In this document: in pieces, positions 21,922 through 22,426 of the stretch | Layout of the letters: every line of letters starts with the position of its first letter | Position numbering within the stretch: position 1 is the stretch's first letter | Source: a virus | Virus record (IMG/VR): IMGVR_UViG_3300042924_001095 | Location: 1 to 22,426 of that record | DNA: 22,426 bases | Strand: one strand, 5' to 3' | Position numbers and translations under genes: made by a program | The notes under the pieces: generated by a model | Told to the model about the DNA's origin: nothing | The model's input: only the letters and a program-made list of their open reading frames with translations | Database searches by the model: none

Positions 21922-22361
21922 GTTGCTAGCAATTCATCATCCGACAATTCAGACAAAGCCTTTTCAGCCTGCCTCTGTATCTTGCGAGCCTTTACAAGAT
22001 CCTCCTTGCGCTCACCAGCAGCAGTACCTCCAATGCGAAGTGCTCGCATGATCGCTAGCTCACGCTTGCAAAGCATCTCGATAATGGCAAGCCTTGCATT
22101 GGCTCGGTTGTCTACGACTGAGCCCTCAGCATCCAGCATTTCACTTTCGCGCTCGATGTCGGCTTGGCAACGAGCTAACTGTGCAGCTGCAACCAAATCA
22201 TTTTCCGTCCACTCGTCACGAGTGCGCGAGTGCATGATAGACTTCCAAAAAGGTTGATCGCAATCGCGCAACCTTATGAACGATGGTGGCTCAGCAATAG
22301 GTGCCGACGCATTGACCATCGCTCGAATCTGCGCTGATGTCGTGTTTGCTTTGTGCTTCAT
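21918..22361 (-). CDS. terS: Terminase small subunit (probable)
   Basis: 147 residues, directly upstream of the large terminase and coupled through ATGA. The protein is helical: FIRLRDCDQPFWKSIMHSRT, then DEWTENDLVAAAQLARCQAD, ERESEMLDAEGSVVDNRANA, and a Lys/Glu-rich end (RKIQRQAEKALSELSDDELL). The pattern 'W-T-x-x-D-L-x-x-A-x-x-L-A-R' is common in small terminases that lack an obvious N-terminal helix-turn-helix motif. It recognises viral DNA and regulates the large subunit. ATG 22361 has an AGAGAG-like site. Position and layout make the assignment likely, though small terminases diverge strongly. Confidence 0.82.
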   Translation of the reverse strand: MKHKANTTSAQIRAMVNASAPIAEPPSFIRLRDCDQPFWKSIMHSRTRDEWTENDLVAAAQLARCQADIERESEMLDAEGSVVDNRANARLAIIEMLCKRELAIMRALRIGGTAAGERKEDLVKARKIQRQAEKALSELSDDELLAT

Positions 22362-22426
22362 GATTTCTCTCTGTCGCGGGGTTACAACACCTTAGCCGGT
22401 TTTTGCAGGACACGCAAAAAAAGAGG
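22362..22426. other. Short non-coding end upstream of the small terminase
   Basis: Only the ribosome-binding region of the small terminase is visible here. A minus-strand TTGCGT, 17-base spacer and TAAGGT pair is too poor to call a promoter. A cos site, if present, would be expected close by, beyond the window's end. Confidence 0.3.

Noticed and set aside
22380-22426. Possible promoter (TTGCGT, 17 bases, TAAGGT) upstream of the small terminase
   Set aside because: Both boxes match the sigma-70 consensus poorly and the window ends nearby.

Overview
The window is part of a tailed double-stranded DNA phage or prophage with an HK97-type head and, most probably, a long non-contractile tail (siphovirus morphology). 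Almost everything lies on the minus strand and reads right to left in the usual late-gene order: small and large terminase, portal, head protease, major capsid protein, connectors, tail tube, tail chaperones, tape measure, tail tip and fibre, then lysis. No integrase, repressor, replication gene or tRNA is visible. The mid-range base composition and the protein families (phiE125 gp8-like connector, chaperone pair, tail-tip protein with a carbohydrate-binding-like N-terminus, T7-type holin, Gly-rich and GGTGAT-repeat proteins common in aquatic phages) suggest a phage of a Gram-negative bacterium. The embedded Rz/Rz1 spanin pair makes a Gram-negative host nearly certain. A freshwater or marine beta/gammaproteobacterium is plausible, but that is inference.

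Layout from the right end: packaging and head genes (22361-17005) are tightly packed, several with ATGA or TAATG overlaps. A small conserved gene after the capsid gene carries an intrinsic-terminator-like hairpin within its 3' end. Next come a small ORF, a conserved 'morphogenetic-type' reading frame that has no usable start codon of its own, and a family 2-like glycosyltransferase (16826-15329). Two connector genes follow (15369-14340). An unusual cassette of three surface or fibre-like genes then interrupts the head-tail joining module (14337-11052). The neck, tail-terminator and tail-tube genes follow (11068-9611), then a tail chaperone pair made through a -1 frameshift (9514-8676), the tape measure (8679-5362), one tail-tip protein, a tail fibre and a fibre chaperone (5365-2868). 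The lysis block (2843-555) holds a T7-like holin, a small conserved protein, a metallophosphoesterase, a probable SAR lysozyme and nested Rz/Rz1. At the far left two small plus-strand genes converge on the lysis block and overlap the end of Rz.

The points most worth a second look are: (1) a textbook A-AAU-UUU slippery heptamer joining the two tail chaperone frames; (2) a second possible frameshift, A-AAC-CCU, that would supply the missing start of the morphogenetic-type protein; (3) a 9-bp inverted repeat enclosing a four-tract G-quadruplex motif just upstream of the tail chaperone ribosome site; (4) the fibre/decoration cassette inside the neck region; and (5) an apparently very short tail-tip gene set. 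No CRISPR array, insertion sequence or toxin-antitoxin module was found.
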